In this document: positions 6,775-15,810 of the stretch, in pieces | Layout: every line of letters begins with the position of its first letter | How positions within the stretch are numbered: position 1 is the first letter of the stretch | Source: Beijerinckia indica subsp. indica ATCC 9039 | GTDB taxonomy: Bacteria; Pseudomonadota; Alphaproteobacteria; Rhizobiales; Beijerinckiaceae | Reading direction: 5' to 3' | Assembly (NCBI RefSeq): GCF_000019845.1 | Contig: NC_010581.1 | Location: forward strand, 1,307,501-1,371,500 | DNA length: 64,000 bases | The notes under the pieces: model-generated | Told to the model about the DNA's origin: nothing | Seen by the model: only the letters and a program-made list of their open reading frames with translations | Databases searched by the model: none | Position numbers and translations under genes: made by a program

Positions 6775-8961
6775 TCACTCGACATAGCCATATTTGGCGT
6801 AATATTTCCGATAATAATGATTGCCGTGATAACGCTCGTAACGGTTTTGCGCGGCGGTATCGACTTTGTTGAGTGCTACGCCGAGCAAATGCTCGTAGAC
6901 ATTGGGAGCATCGCTGAGTGCACGGCGAATAATGTCGATCCTGGTGTGACCCCATTCCACTGTATAGATGTAGGAATCGATAATATGGCCGGTGGTTCGG
7001 ACATCGACGATGGGCGCTACCGGTGAAAGATCGGTGATGATGTAATCATAATTCGCCCTCAAGGTTTCGAACACAATCTTGACGGCGGAGGAGGCAAGAA
7101 TCTCATTCGTATGCGGAAGCTTGGTTGTCGCTCCGGCGGGTAGGAATTTCAGGTTTGACGCGGGCAAGGTCAGGATCGTTGTATCGAGCGATTGGCCGCC
7201 ACTGACCACCTCGGCAATGCCTGGTCGTTGTGGGGCATAAGCCTGCGACAGGGAGGGGCAGCGCAGGTCTGCATCGACGAGAATGACGCGGCCGCCAGCA
7301 TCCGCAATCAGATGAGCGAGATTGGCGGCTATTGTTGATTTGCCCTCATTTGGCAAAGTGGATGTGATGCCGATGACCTTGCCGGTGTTCAAGACGCCAT
7401 TGAGGTCGGCGGCGATCTTGAGCGAACGGATCGCCTCGGCATAGCGGGAAAAGGGAGCATCAACGGCATAGCGCAGAAGGCTAAGCCTGTCGAAATCGCG
7501 CTTTTCCGGCAAAGCTTTTTGTTTGCGTCCTTTCAAGATTTTTTCGGCCCGGGTCTGCAAAGCAGGCAGCACGGCGAGACAGTTCACGTGCAGGACGTCC
7601 TCGACCTGGGTGCTGGTGCGCAGGACGCGATCCGACATTTCACGCAAATAAGCAGCGCCAATGGCCAAGATAGAGCCGGAGAACAAACTGACGAGGCCGA
7701 CGATAGACCCATGCGGCGCGCTTTTCTTCAAAGGGGGCGTGGCGGGAGAAATGAGCCGCGCCTCGCTGATGGGGAAGGATTGCTGCTGGATCGCTTCCAT
7801 ATAGCGCCGCAGGAAATTATCGTAGAAGGTGCGGGTGGTTTCGGCATTGCGTTGCAGATCACGAAGCTGAATCTGCGCCTCGCTCGCCGTCTGTGCTTGG
7901 CTGACAGCCTCATCGAGGCTTTGCTTGATGCTCTCTTCGCGCATGCGGGCAATTTCGTAATCATTCTTGTAACTATCAGCGATCTTGCGCATCTCGTCGC
8001 GAATGCTGTTCGTGAGTTCACGCATCTGTGTGCGCAGATTGACGGTCGCTTGATGGTCCGGGCCATAACGTTGCGCCCAGATGGCCTCACGCTGGGCCAG
8101 TTCGAGATATTGGCTGCGCAGGTGGATGATGACCGGATTGTTCAGGGAATCGGCCACGGAGGCGTCGGGAATCTCCTGAGCCATCATGGCTTGGATGCGA
8201 TCATAGCGCGCCTTGGTCTCGTTGGTGACAGCGCGGGTGAGGACGAGCTGGCTATTGATTTCAGCTAATTGCTGATCATTCATCAGGCGGCCGCCGGCAT
8301 CGACTATATTGTTCTTTTCTTTGAAGTCGGCCACGGCGCGTTCCGCCGTCAGAGCCTGCGATTGCAAATCCTTGATACGGTCCTGCAACCACAAACTGGC
8401 GCGGCGAGTCGCTTGATATTTCGCCTCGAGTTGATCATCCACATAAGCCTCGGCGAGGGCGTTGACGATTTGTGCCGCCTTCACTGGATCTTCCGAGCGA
8501 AAGGAAACCTGCATGACATAGGTGAGGTCTTGCCGCGATATGGATCGCGCCTGGTTAAATTTCTCGATGACCGCACGCTCGCGTTGTTCCGGAGTTTCTG
8601 TCCTCGATGAACCGAACAGACCTGTGAGGAAACTGGCGGTGGCCCCAATCATGCCGCGCGGGCGGACAAATTCGGGATCTTTGGTCAGGTTGAGTTTGCG
8701 GATAACGGCGCGGGTAATCGTTTCTGATTTCAGCACTTCGACTTGCGTTTGTACGCTACTGGTGTCGAGTGCGAGATCGCCGGGTGTGGATTGCTGCTGT
8801 GATGATGGGGCTTGGTGCGGATCGATGAGCAGAGCGCCTGTCGCGGTAAAAGTCGATGGCGTCGTAAGATAATAGAGCAGCCCCAAGGCCAGGCAACAGC
8901 CCAGCACCATTCCTGCAAGGGGCAATTGCCGATGCATCACCTGACGGAAATGATCGTACAT
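6775..8961 (-). CDS. Exopolysaccharide chain-length/tyrosine autokinase (BY-kinase, Wzc/ExoP type)
   Basis: This protein of about 728 aa joins a Wzz-type periplasmic domain to a cytoplasmic kinase. One membrane segment follows the N-terminus (LAGMVLGCCLALGLLYYL), long coiled coils fill residues about 180-390, and a second membrane segment lies near 420-440. The kinase has Walker A (TSTLPNEGKSTIAANL, about 533-548) and Walker A' (ILVDADLR, about 560-567). The C-terminus is a tyrosine cluster with eight Tyr in the last 21 residues, the usual autophosphorylation tail. The ATG at 8961 is preferred; the frame extends to 9012, but that extension lies inside repeat B1 and neither start has a good ribosome-binding site. 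No polysaccharide genes adjoin it. Confidence 0.9.
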   Translation of the reverse strand: MYDHFRQVMHRQLPLAGMVLGCCLALGLLYYLTTPSTFTATGALLIDPHQAPSSQQQSTPGDLALDTSSVQTQVEVLKSETITRAVIRKLNLTKDPEFVRPRGMIGATASFLTGLFGSSRTETPEQRERAVIEKFNQARSISRQDLTYVMQVSFRSEDPVKAAQIVNALAEAYVDDQLEAKYQATRRASLWLQDRIKDLQSQALTAERAVADFKEKNNIVDAGGRLMNDQQLAEINSQLVLTRAVTNETKARYDRIQAMMAQEIPDASVADSLNNPVIIHLRSQYLELAQREAIWAQRYGPDHQATVNLRTQMRELTNSIRDEMRKIADSYKNDYEIARMREESIKQSLDEAVSQAQTASEAQIQLRDLQRNAETTRTFYDNFLRRYMEAIQQQSFPISEARLISPATPPLKKSAPHGSIVGLVSLFSGSILAIGAAYLREMSDRVLRTSTQVEDVLHVNCLAVLPALQTRAEKILKGRKQKALPEKRDFDRLSLLRYAVDAPFSRYAEAIRSLKIAADLNGVLNTGKVIGITSTLPNEGKSTIAANLAHLIADAGGRVILVDADLRCPSLSQAYAPQRPGIAEVVSGGQSLDTTILTLPASNLKFLPAGATTKLPHTNEILASSAVKIVFETLRANYDYIITDLSPVAPIVDVRTTGHIIDSYIYTVEWGHTRIDIIRRALSDAPNVYEHLLGVALNKVDTAAQNRYERYHGNHYYRKYYAKYGYVE

Positions 8962-8997
8962 GCTGATGAAGGTTGTTCTTGCCTCCGCCACGCCGCT

Positions 8998-9098
8998 AGT
9001 ATCCACCCTCATTGAAGCGCGACTCTTCGCGGTTCAATGAGGATAAGTGGATACGGTTTAAAAAGTGACGTATCGAGGATCTGTAATTCTCGATACCA
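8998..9098 (+). repeat. Family B dispersed stem-loop repeat, copy B1
   Basis: This element of about 100 bp has two stem-loops joined by GGTTTAAAAAGTGAC. The first has an outer stem TATCCAC with GTGGATA and an inner stem CTCATTGAA with TTCAATGAG capped by GCGCGA-CTC-TTCGCG. The second pairs GTATCGAG with CTCGATAC. The ends read TAGTATC and GATACCAG. Other copies are at 10226-10325 (inverted), 14149-14249 and 19161-19262. This copy overlaps the longest possible start of the tyrosine-kinase frame. Confidence 0.85.
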
Positions 9099-9268
9099 GC
9101 CAGAAAAGGCCGCTTGTTGATTGGAAGCATCTTGGCAGCTCACCGTGCTATCGTTGATCGCTCTTAGAATGAGACGTGAAAAGAGAACAAGGACCGCCGA
9201 AGTATAACCTCAAAGGTTCAGGACACGAAAGACGAGCGAACGCATGGGGATCGTTCGCGAGAGTGGTT

Positions 9269-10183
9269 TCAAGTGCCTTTCGGCGGTTCATAAGTCTTGG
9301 TCGGCAGGACATCGGCGAGCCGCATTTGCGCTGATCCGGGCCGCAGCGGTTTTTGCTGGCTTTCGTGTGGAACCCAGCCGGAAACATAAATGAGTTCGAA
9401 CGTCGCGCGGATACGGCCATCTGGATCGGAGAAACGCTCGGCATAAAGTTCAGCGGCACGCAGAAACAGGGCGCGCCGGGTGGGTTTGCGCAGGCGCTCT
9501 TCCAGGCTGTTCGTCGCGCCCATCCCGCGCAGATCGGCGAGTAAAGCGAACAAATGTTGATAACGCACGCAAACGACATCGCTATCGGCGACGGGCAGAG
9601 CGAAACCGGCGCGTTGCAGCAAACCGCCCATGTCGCGGACATCGGCGAAAGGAGCGACACGCGGGCTAATACCGCCGCAAAGTTCGGATTCAGCCGTGGC
9701 GAGGCAGGTCCGCAATTCGTGCAGAGTCTGGCCACCCAGGAGACAGCCGAGAAACAGACCATCTGGCTTGAGGGATTGGCGGATCTGGATCAGGATGCCC
9801 GGCAGGTCATTGGCATAATGCAGAGCCAGGGCTGAGGTTGCGAGATCGAAAGCCTCCTTGCCGAAGGGAAGCGCCTCAAGATCGCCGACGATTTGCTGGT
9901 AGGGCTGCGGTTTCGGAAAGGACTTCCCATCCGATGGCAGGGCGGGGTTCATCCACACGATCTTGCCTTCTGGATATTGACGGACAAGAGCTTGTGCGAG
10001 AACAGGCGCCGGCGTTCCGATATCCGCTATGGCGGTGAACGAGCGTTTGATGAAGGACAGCCGTTCACAAAGATCCTCGACGACATAATCGAGTAGGAAA
10101 AGGCTCGGCTCCCTATGGGCTGCCCGCATGAGGCGTCGGCGGATCAGGCCGCGATCGAAGATCATTTTCGGCGTGGACGACAC
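9269..10183 (-). CDS. SAM-dependent methyltransferase (BioC/NDUFAF5-like)
   Basis: This 304-aa class I methyltransferase resembles the alphaproteobacterial relatives of mitochondrial NDUFAF5 and BioC, which are commonly found beside comF. The opening segment (FDRGLIRRRLMRAA) is typical of that group, as is a post-I acidic segment GDLEALPFGKEAFDLATSALALHYAND, which here includes the SAM-domain motif IV region. The canonical motif I is weak (AIADIGTPAPVLAQAL), with ADIGTP in place of the usual DLGxG, so binding of SAM is inferred from family likeness. It lies between two inverted family B repeats (B1 and B2) and diverges from pabB. Its substrate is unknown. Confidence 0.75.
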   Translation of the reverse strand: MSSTPKMIFDRGLIRRRLMRAAHREPSLFLLDYVVEDLCERLSFIKRSFTAIADIGTPAPVLAQALVRQYPEGKIVWMNPALPSDGKSFPKPQPYQQIVGDLEALPFGKEAFDLATSALALHYANDLPGILIQIRQSLKPDGLFLGCLLGGQTLHELRTCLATAESELCGGISPRVAPFADVRDMGGLLQRAGFALPVADSDVVCVRYQHLFALLADLRGMGATNSLEERLRKPTRRALFLRAAELYAERFSDPDGRIRATFELIYVSGWVPHESQQKPLRPGSAQMRLADVLPTKTYEPPKGT

Positions 10184-10225
10184 GGATAAACCTTCCGATC
10201 GTGAGGGATAGAGGACGCTTTTGCC

Positions 10226-10325
10226 TAGTATCGAGAATCACAGATTCTCGATCCGTCACTTTTTAAACTTATCCACTTGTCCTCATTGAACCGCGACGAG
10301 TCGCGCTTCAATGAGGGTGGATACT
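10226..10325 (-). repeat. Family B dispersed stem-loop repeat, copy B2 (inverted)
   Basis: Read on the minus strand, this copy has the same order as B1: outer stem AGTATCCAC/GTGGATAAG, inner stem CTCATTGAA/TTCAATGAG with a GCGCGACTCGTCGCGG cap, linker GTTTAAAAAGTGAC, then the hairpin GATCGAGAATC/GATTCTCGATAC. It sits between the methyltransferase start and pabB, inverted relative to B1, so B1 and B2 bracket the methyltransferase gene. Confidence 0.85.
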
Positions 10326-10468
10326 TGAATCGTTGCGGTGGCTCATTGGCATGAATCGCCGCAACCAATATGGGAAGGGATTAGAACAGGTTTGTTGCGT
10401 GTTGAACCGCTGTCAGGCAATTTGACGCGCAAATTCATCGGCCATAATGGCGAAACGGCGCCGATCCC

Positions 10469-11899
10469 TTGTCTTCACTCGACCCTTTGATCCTGCATGT
10501 CGCGCCTCTCGATTCGATCGCGCCCCTCGAAGCGGCGGAACGGCTTGTCGGCCTGCCGGGATTGGCGTTTCTCGACAGCGCCCTCCCCATGCCGCGGCTC
10601 GGACGTTATTCCTATCTCGCTGCCGATCCGTTTGGCTGGCTGACCGTAGAAAATGGGATCGCCTTTTGGAATGGCCAACCTTGCCCTGAGCCGCCGCTTG
10701 CGGCGCTGCGTGCCCGGCTCGCAGCCCATGCACTGCCCAAAGACGAGCGTTTGCTACCTCTCCAGACCGGTGTGATCGGTTATTTCGCCTATGATTTCGC
10801 TCCTTGCCTTGATCCGGCGGCTAAGGTCGTCCGTTCTCAAGGGGTTCAGGCGAGCCTGGGTTTCTATGATGTCGTGCTCGCCTTCGATCACGAGACGGGC
10901 AAGGGCTGGCTGATGGCCTCGGGCCTGCCGGAAACGGAACCCGAGGCGCGCCATCGACGCGCGGAGCAGCGTCTTGCTCAGTTCAAGAGCCTGCTTGAGC
11001 GCCCACTTGAAAATCCCATGCAGGGAGCCTCACATCGTGATTCTCCTGTGCCGACCTCCTTGGCTTGGCGCCAGCATTGGCGAAAGGCGGACTATCTCTC
11101 CGCTGTGCGGCGGGTCAAGGAGCATATTCTGGCGGGTGATCTCTATCAGGCGAATATAGCACAATGTTTCGAGGCTGATGTGCCACGTGGCTTCGATTCC
11201 TGGCGATTCTATAAGGACTTGCGTTCACGCAATCCCGCGCCTTATGCCGCCTTTCTCGCGCAGGAGGGCCGGCACACGGGCGATGCCATTGCCTCGAGTT
11301 CGCCCGAGGCTTTTCTCTCCCTTATCGACGGCATGGTGGAAACGCGCCCGATCAAGGGGACCCAAAAACGCCTTGAAGAGCCGGAGCTCGACGCTGCTTG
11401 TCGCGATAATTTGGCTCGATCCGAGAAGGATCGAGCCGAAAATATTATGATCGTCGATCTCTTGCGCAATGATCTTTCGAAAGTTTGCACGGCCGCTTCA
11501 ATCGAAGTGCCGGACCTGTGCGTCGTTGAAACTTATGCGGGCGTGCATCACCTCGTTTCATCGGTGACAGGCCGTTTACGGCCAGGGTGCGACGCGCTCG
11601 ATCTGTTTGCCGCCTGTTTTCCGGGCGGCTCGATTACCGGTGCTCCGAAGCTCAAGGCGATGGAAATTATCGCCGCGATCGAAAACAGGGCGCGAGGACC
11701 TTATTGCGGCGCCATTGGCTTTATCGCCTTCAATGGCGATATGGCGCTCAATATTGCGATCCGAACAATCGTCTTTGCTGGCGATAAGGCCTGTCTCAAC
11801 GCGGGCGGCGGTATCACGCTCCTTTCCGATCCAGAAGCCGAATATGCCGAAAGCCTCGCCAAGCTTGAACGGATTTTCGAGCGGGAGGGTTCGGCATGA
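10469..11899 (+). CDS. pabB: Aminodeoxychorismate synthase component I
   Basis: This 476-aa chorismate-utilising enzyme converts chorismate and ammonia to 4-amino-4-deoxychorismate for folate synthesis. The chorismate-binding domain fills the C-terminal two-thirds: DLYQANIAQ, SSSPEAFLS, PIKGT (294-298), ENIMIVDLLRNDLS, and GSITGAPKLKAMEII. The Lys in PIKGT, where anthranilate synthase has Ala, supports PabB over TrpE. TTG at 10469 is the apparent start. The stop overlaps the pabA ATG by 4 bases. The order pabB-pabA-pabC gives a complete pathway from chorismate to p-aminobenzoate in one operon. Confidence 0.92.
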   Translation: MSSLDPLILHVAPLDSIAPLEAAERLVGLPGLAFLDSALPMPRLGRYSYLAADPFGWLTVENGIAFWNGQPCPEPPLAALRARLAAHALPKDERLLPLQTGVIGYFAYDFAPCLDPAAKVVRSQGVQASLGFYDVVLAFDHETGKGWLMASGLPETEPEARHRRAEQRLAQFKSLLERPLENPMQGASHRDSPVPTSLAWRQHWRKADYLSAVRRVKEHILAGDLYQANIAQCFEADVPRGFDSWRFYKDLRSRNPAPYAAFLAQEGRHTGDAIASSSPEAFLSLIDGMVETRPIKGTQKRLEEPELDAACRDNLARSEKDRAENIMIVDLLRNDLSKVCTAASIEVPDLCVVETYAGVHHLVSSVTGRLRPGCDALDLFAACFPGGSITGAPKLKAMEIIAAIENRARGPYCGAIGFIAFNGDMALNIAIRTIVFAGDKACLNAGGGITLLSDPEAEYAESLAKLERIFEREGSA

Positions 11900-12492
11900 T
11901 CCTCATCATCGACAATTACGATTCCTTCGTCTTCAATATTGCGCGCTATTTCGAAAATCTTGGCGCGGCGATACGCGTTGAGCGCAACGACTCTCTGGAT
12001 CTTGCTGAAATCGAGAAGCTTGCACCAAAAGCCATCGTTTTGTCGCCTGGCCCCTGTGGCCCGGCCGAGGCGGGAGTGTCGCTTCAGGTCTTGACGCGCC
12101 TTGCCGGTCGCATGCCGATCCTCGGCATTTGCCTTGGCCATCAATGTCTCGGCATGGCCTTCGGCGGTCAGATCACCCGGGCACGCGAACCGATCCATGG
12201 GCGAATCCTGCGCCTTGCGCATGGCGGGCAGGGTCTCTTCGTCGGCCTTCCCTCGCCGATCGAGGCCGGCTGCTACCATTCTTTGATCGTCGAGGCGACG
12301 CCAGCCATGGACGCGGCCCTGCACGTTGATGCTTGGTCCGAGGCGGGAGAAATTCTCGCGCTCTCCCACCGTATCTGGCCGCTGTTTGGCGTCCAGTTTC
12401 ATCCAGAATCCGTCCTGACTCCTTGGGGAGACACAATTTTTCGCAATTTTTTAAATGTGGTTGAGGCTTGGCATGCCCCTGTTTTGGAGTGA
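11896..12492 (+). CDS. pabA: Aminodeoxychorismate synthase glutamine amidotransferase component
   Basis: This 198-aa class I glutamine amidotransferase supplies ammonia to PabB. The nucleophile elbow GICLGHQCLGMAFGG carries the catalytic Cys, and the His/Glu pair lies in FGVQFHPESVLT near the C-terminus. The oxyanion segment LSPGPCGPAEAG is also present. It starts at an ATG that overlaps the pabB stop, so the two subunits are translationally coupled. In isolation such a protein could also serve anthranilate synthase (TrpG), but the location between pabB and pabC points to folate synthesis. Confidence 0.92.
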   Translation: MILIIDNYDSFVFNIARYFENLGAAIRVERNDSLDLAEIEKLAPKAIVLSPGPCGPAEAGVSLQVLTRLAGRMPILGICLGHQCLGMAFGGQITRAREPIHGRILRLAHGGQGLFVGLPSPIEAGCYHSLIVEATPAMDAALHVDAWSEAGEILALSHRIWPLFGVQFHPESVLTPWGDTIFRNFLNVVEAWHAPVLE

Positions 12493-13339
12493 TGGCGCAC
12501 TTTTCGAAACGGCGGTCCATCCCTACGATCTAACCGATCGCGGCTTGCTGCTCGGTGACGGCCTGTTTGACACCGCTCTGGTCCTGCGGGGAAAGGTGCA
12601 TCGCGAGATGGCGCACCGGATGCGGCTTTTGGAGGGGCTCTCCGAGATCGGAATCGCGATGGCGCCGGAAATAATCATCGAGGCCTTCTCCGTTCTGGCC
12701 CATGCCAGCCGCACCAAAGGGATCGAACGGGCCGCCCTGCGCGTGATGATTACACGTGGCCCCGGTCCGCGCGGCCTCGGCCTGCCTCCCACGCCTTTGC
12801 CGCATCTTTTGGCCAGTCTCGCGCCGCTCGCTAACAATCCGTCCGCGCCATTGACCCTGCATGTCTCGAAGATCAGGCGCAACGAGACGTCGCCGCTGTC
12901 GCGTCTCAAAACCCTGTCGTCCCTCGACGCCGTGCTGGCTCATCGTGAGGCCTTGAACGCCGGTTGCGACGAAGCTCTGTGCCTCAATACAGCGGGGCGG
13001 ATCGCTTGCGCGGCCAGCGGTAATCTTTTCGCGGTTTTTGGCCGTAAAATTCTCACCCCCAAGCTCGGCGAAGGGCTTTTGCCAGGCTGTATCCGTGCTC
13101 TCCTGCTCGCAGAGGGCGCGTCCCTGGGCTATGAAATGATCGAAACAGAGTTGGAATGTGAGCATTTGCTTGCGGCCGAGGCTGTCTTCATGACCAATAG
13201 TCTGCGCCTGCTTGCGCCGGTTTCACGCATTGACGATGTGTCTTTTGTATCTGCTTCCCATGCGGCTTTCGCCGCTTTGCGAGACTTTGTCTGGAGACAT
13301 GCAGAGAATGAATGTGGTGTCGCTAATCATGATGTCTGA
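12473..13339 (+). CDS. pabC: Aminodeoxychorismate lyase (class IV aminotransferase fold)
   Basis: This PLP enzyme of about 288 aa would split 4-amino-4-deoxychorismate into p-aminobenzoate and pyruvate. It has the fold-type IV hallmarks: RGLLLGDGLFDT near the N-terminus, the catalytic-lysine segment SRLKTLSSLDAVLAHREA in the middle, and EALCLNTAGRIACAASGNLF further on. I prefer the ATG at 12473, which has GAGG 6 bases upstream; the frame opens at 12455. It overlaps the end of pabA by 20 bases. A D-amino-acid or branched-chain aminotransferase role is possible for the fold but unlikely in this operon. Confidence 0.87.
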   Translation: MPLFWSDGALFETAVHPYDLTDRGLLLGDGLFDTALVLRGKVHREMAHRMRLLEGLSEIGIAMAPEIIIEAFSVLAHASRTKGIERAALRVMITRGPGPRGLGLPPTPLPHLLASLAPLANNPSAPLTLHVSKIRRNETSPLSRLKTLSSLDAVLAHREALNAGCDEALCLNTAGRIACAASGNLFAVFGRKILTPKLGEGLLPGCIRALLLAEGASLGYEMIETELECEHLLAAEAVFMTNSLRLLAPVSRIDDVSFVSASHAAFAALRDFVWRHAENECGVANHDV

Positions 13340-13342
13340 GCC

Positions 13343-14137
13343 ATGATCGAAGCTGCCCATTTCAAGCGATTGATCTTTCGCCATGGGCAATGGCCGCGCA
13401 TGCTGCGCCAGAAAGTTTCAGGTTTCGGCAAGGTGGCTGCCGATTTCATCTTTCCACCGCTCTGCTTGTGCTGCCGCAAGGCTATTGCCAGCACAGGCGC
13501 GCTTTGCCCTGAATGTTGGGACAAGGTGCGCTTCATTGAACGGCCCTTTTGCGAAAGGCTCGGCACGCCTTTTTCGATGGATCTTGGCCAGGACGGTCTT
13601 CTGTCTCCGGAAGCTGTGGCCAATCCGCCGGTCTATGGACGGGCGAGAGCGGTTGCACAATTCGACGAGGGACCTGTCCGGCATTTGGTGCATCGGTTGA
13701 AATATGGCGATCGGCTGGAAGTTGCGCGCCCGCTCGGGCTTTGGATGGCGCGTGCTGGCGCCGATCTCCTTGAAGATGCCGATGTGCTCCTACCGGTGCC
13801 GTTGCATTGGCGGCGCCTTTTGAAACGCCGTTACAATCAGGCCAATGTCCTGGCGCAAGCCTTGTCGCCTCATTGCGGCGTGAGGGTCGATCCCTTCCTG
13901 CTTGAGCGGGTCAAGCCGACCGCGACGCAGGTCCGGTTGACCCGTAGCCAGCGTGCTTTGAACATGCAGGGAGCTTTCGTGGTGCCGGAGGAAGCTCGTT
14001 CCCGCGTCGAAGGACGCTCGATCGTTCTCGTCGACGATGTCTTGACATCCGGCGCCACGCTGAACGCGGCGGCGCGTGTTCTCTTGCGCCACCGCGCCGC
14101 CCGCGTCGATGTTTTGGTGTTCGCCCGGGTTATTTGA
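13343..14137 (+). CDS. comF: ComF-family phosphoribosyltransferase-like protein
   Basis: This 264-aa ComF/GntX family member is linked in other bacteria to DNA uptake or use of DNA as a nutrient; its reaction is not established. The N-terminus carries a treble-clef-like metal site (CLCCRKAIASTGALCPECW), and the C-terminus has a PRPP-loop motif (SIVLVDDVLTSGATLNAAARV). The middle shows the family signature LKYGDRLEVARPLG and VPLHWRRLLKRRYNQA. It begins 3 bases after pabC stops, so it likely reads through from the pab operon. It is complete, and a family B repeat follows it. Confidence 0.9.
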   Translation: MIEAAHFKRLIFRHGQWPRMLRQKVSGFGKVAADFIFPPLCLCCRKAIASTGALCPECWDKVRFIERPFCERLGTPFSMDLGQDGLLSPEAVANPPVYGRARAVAQFDEGPVRHLVHRLKYGDRLEVARPLGLWMARAGADLLEDADVLLPVPLHWRRLLKRRYNQANVLAQALSPHCGVRVDPFLLERVKPTATQVRLTRSQRALNMQGAFVVPEEARSRVEGRSIVLVDDVLTSGATLNAAARVLLRHRAARVDVLVFARVI

Positions 14138-14148
14138 GAATCCGCCCC

Positions 14149-14249
14149 AGTATCCACCCTTGTTGATGCGCGACTCGTCGCGGTTCAACGAGGACAAGTG
14201 GATACGGTTTAAAAAGTAACGTATCGAGAATCCGTGATTCTCGATACCA
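14149..14249 (+). repeat. Family B dispersed stem-loop repeat, copy B3
   Basis: Located between the convergent comF and scoB genes. The outer stem is TATCCAC with GTGGATA. The inner stem is slightly diverged: CTTGTTGA on the left and TTCAACGAG on the right, with the CGCGACTCGTCGCGG cap. Hairpin 2 is near perfect (GTATCGAGAATC with GATTCTCGATAC). Its position suggests it could act as a bidirectional terminator, though it lacks a clear U-run. Confidence 0.85.
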
Positions 14250-14264
14250 GGACGAACACGATTC

Positions 14265-14927
14265 TCAAGCCGCCTTGGAGGCGAGTTCCGGTGCGACTTT
14301 GAAGGTGGCTTCGGTCTTGGCCTTGATTTCTTCGAGGCTGATCTCATCAGCGAGTTCGATCAAAGTCAGCCCCCCGCCGTTGTGTTTGTCGAGGGAAAAG
14401 ACACCAAGATCGGTGATGATGAGATCGATGACGCCGGAGCCCGTCAGGGGCAAGGTGCAGCGATGCAGGAGCTTCGGCTTGTCCTTGGCGCAATGTTCCA
14501 TGACGACGACGACACGCTTGACGCCAGCCACAAGATCCATGGCCCCGCCCATGCCCTTGATCATCTTGCCAGGGATCATCCAATTGGCGAGATCGCCATT
14601 TTCCGCTACTTCCATCGCGCCGAGAATGGCGAGATCGATATGACCACCGCGAATCATCGCGAAACTTTCGGCGGAGGAGAAATAGCTCGTCGTCGGCAAA
14701 GCGGTGACGGTTTGCTTGCCGGCATTGATGAGGTCGGCGTCTTCCTCTCCCTCATAAGGAAAGGGACCCATCCCCAACATGCCGTTTTCACTTTGCAATT
14801 GCACATGCATGCCGTCTGGAATGTAATTCGAGACGAGTGTCGGAATGCCAATCCCGAGATTGACATAGAAACCATCCCGCAATTCCTTGGCGGCGCGGGC
14901 GGCCATTTGATCGCGTGTCCAGGCCAT
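14265..14927 (-). CDS. scoB: 3-oxoacid CoA-transferase subunit B
   Basis: This 220-aa beta subunit of succinyl-CoA:3-ketoacid CoA-transferase carries the active-site glutamate in [10 protein letters not shown] (Glu47), which forms the CoA thioester. The family segments [21 protein letters not shown] and [23 protein letters not shown] motifs are intact. With ScoA it moves CoA from succinyl-CoA to acetoacetate, feeding ketone bodies or poly-hydroxybutyrate products into acetyl-CoA. It starts 14 bases after the scoA stop on the same strand, so the two form an operon. Substrate preference is inferred from the family. Confidence 0.93.
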   Translation of the reverse strand: MAWTRDQMAARAAKELRDGFYVNLGIGIPTLVSNYIPDGMHVQLQSENGMLGMGPFPYEGEEDADLINAGKQTVTALPTTSYFSSAESFAMIRGGHIDLAILGAMEVAENGDLANWMIPGKMIKGMGGAMDLVAGVKRVVVVMEHCAKDKPKLLHRCTLPLTGSGVIDLIITDLGVFSLDKHNGGGLTLIELADEISLEEIKAKTEATFKVAPELASKAA

Positions 14928-14941
14928 GGAGCGTCTCTTTC

Positions 14942-15649
14942 TCAGGCTGCGGCGCGAGGCCGGGTGGTGCGCTTTTCGATCGGTTTGACATAGGGCGGGC
15001 GGGTGATGATGCGATGTACGTAAATGCCCGGCGTATGAATATGGTCCGGATCGATCTCGCCGGCCGGCACGAGATGCTCGACCTCGGCGACCGTAATGCG
15101 TCCTGCGGTCGCCATCATCGGATTGAAATTACGCGCAGTTTTCCGATAGACGAGATTGCCTTCCGTATCGCCCTTAAAAGCATGGACGATCGAGATATCC
15201 GATGTCAGTCCGCGTTCCATGACATAGGTCGCGCCGTCGAATTCATGCGTTTCCTTGCCCTCGGCGATCACCGTGCCGACCCCAGTGCGCGTGAAAAAGG
15301 CCGGAATGCCGGCGCCGCCGGCGCGTATGCGTTCGGCAAGGGTTCCCTGCGGATTGAATTCGAGTTCAAGCTCGCCGGAAAGATATTGGGTTTCGAACAG
15401 CTTATTCTCGCCGACATAGGAAGAGATCATTTTCTTGATCTGTTTCGTCGCGAGCAGAATGCCGAGTCCGTCGCCATCGACGCCGGCATTGTTGGAGACA
15501 ACGGTCAAATCTTTGGCGCCGAGTTCGCGGATCGCCTCGATGAGGCTTTGCGGAACGCCGCAAAGCCCAAACCCACCCGCCATCAGCGTTTGGCCATCTC
15601 GCAGGATATCGGCCAGGGCTTCACGTGCATCGGGATAAACTTTGTTCAC
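14942..15649 (-). CDS. scoA: 3-oxoacid CoA-transferase subunit A
   Basis: This alpha subunit of the same CoA-transferase has the CoA-binding glycine-rich segment [16 protein letters not shown] near the N-terminus and [12 protein letters not shown] and [19 protein letters not shown] further on, all typical of ScoA. I prefer a GTG start at 15649 (235 aa, beginning NKVYPDA after the start residue) because AGGGAG lies just upstream; the frame is open to 15670. It is the first gene of the scoA-scoB pair, with the promoter presumably in the 160 bases to its right. Confidence 0.93.
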   Translation of the reverse strand: MNKVYPDAREALADILRDGQTLMAGGFGLCGVPQSLIEAIRELGAKDLTVVSNNAGVDGDGLGILLATKQIKKMISSYVGENKLFETQYLSGELELEFNPQGTLAERIRAGGAGIPAFFTRTGVGTVIAEGKETHEFDGATYVMERGLTSDISIVHAFKGDTEGNLVYRKTARNFNPMMATAGRITVAEVEHLVPAGEIDPDHIHTPGIYVHRIITRPPYVKPIEKRTTRPRAAA

Positions 15650-15810
15650 CCGCTTCTCCCTTCCAATCATTCATGGTCGCATCGAGGTTTACCCCCGAGG
15701 TTTACCCCGACGTGACCATGGCGACGTTAGGACGAAGCGTACGGGCTGACAAGACAACCAAGGTTGGAGCCGCAAGCTTCGGGCAAGGAAGTGGGTTCAA
15801 GCTGCAAGCA

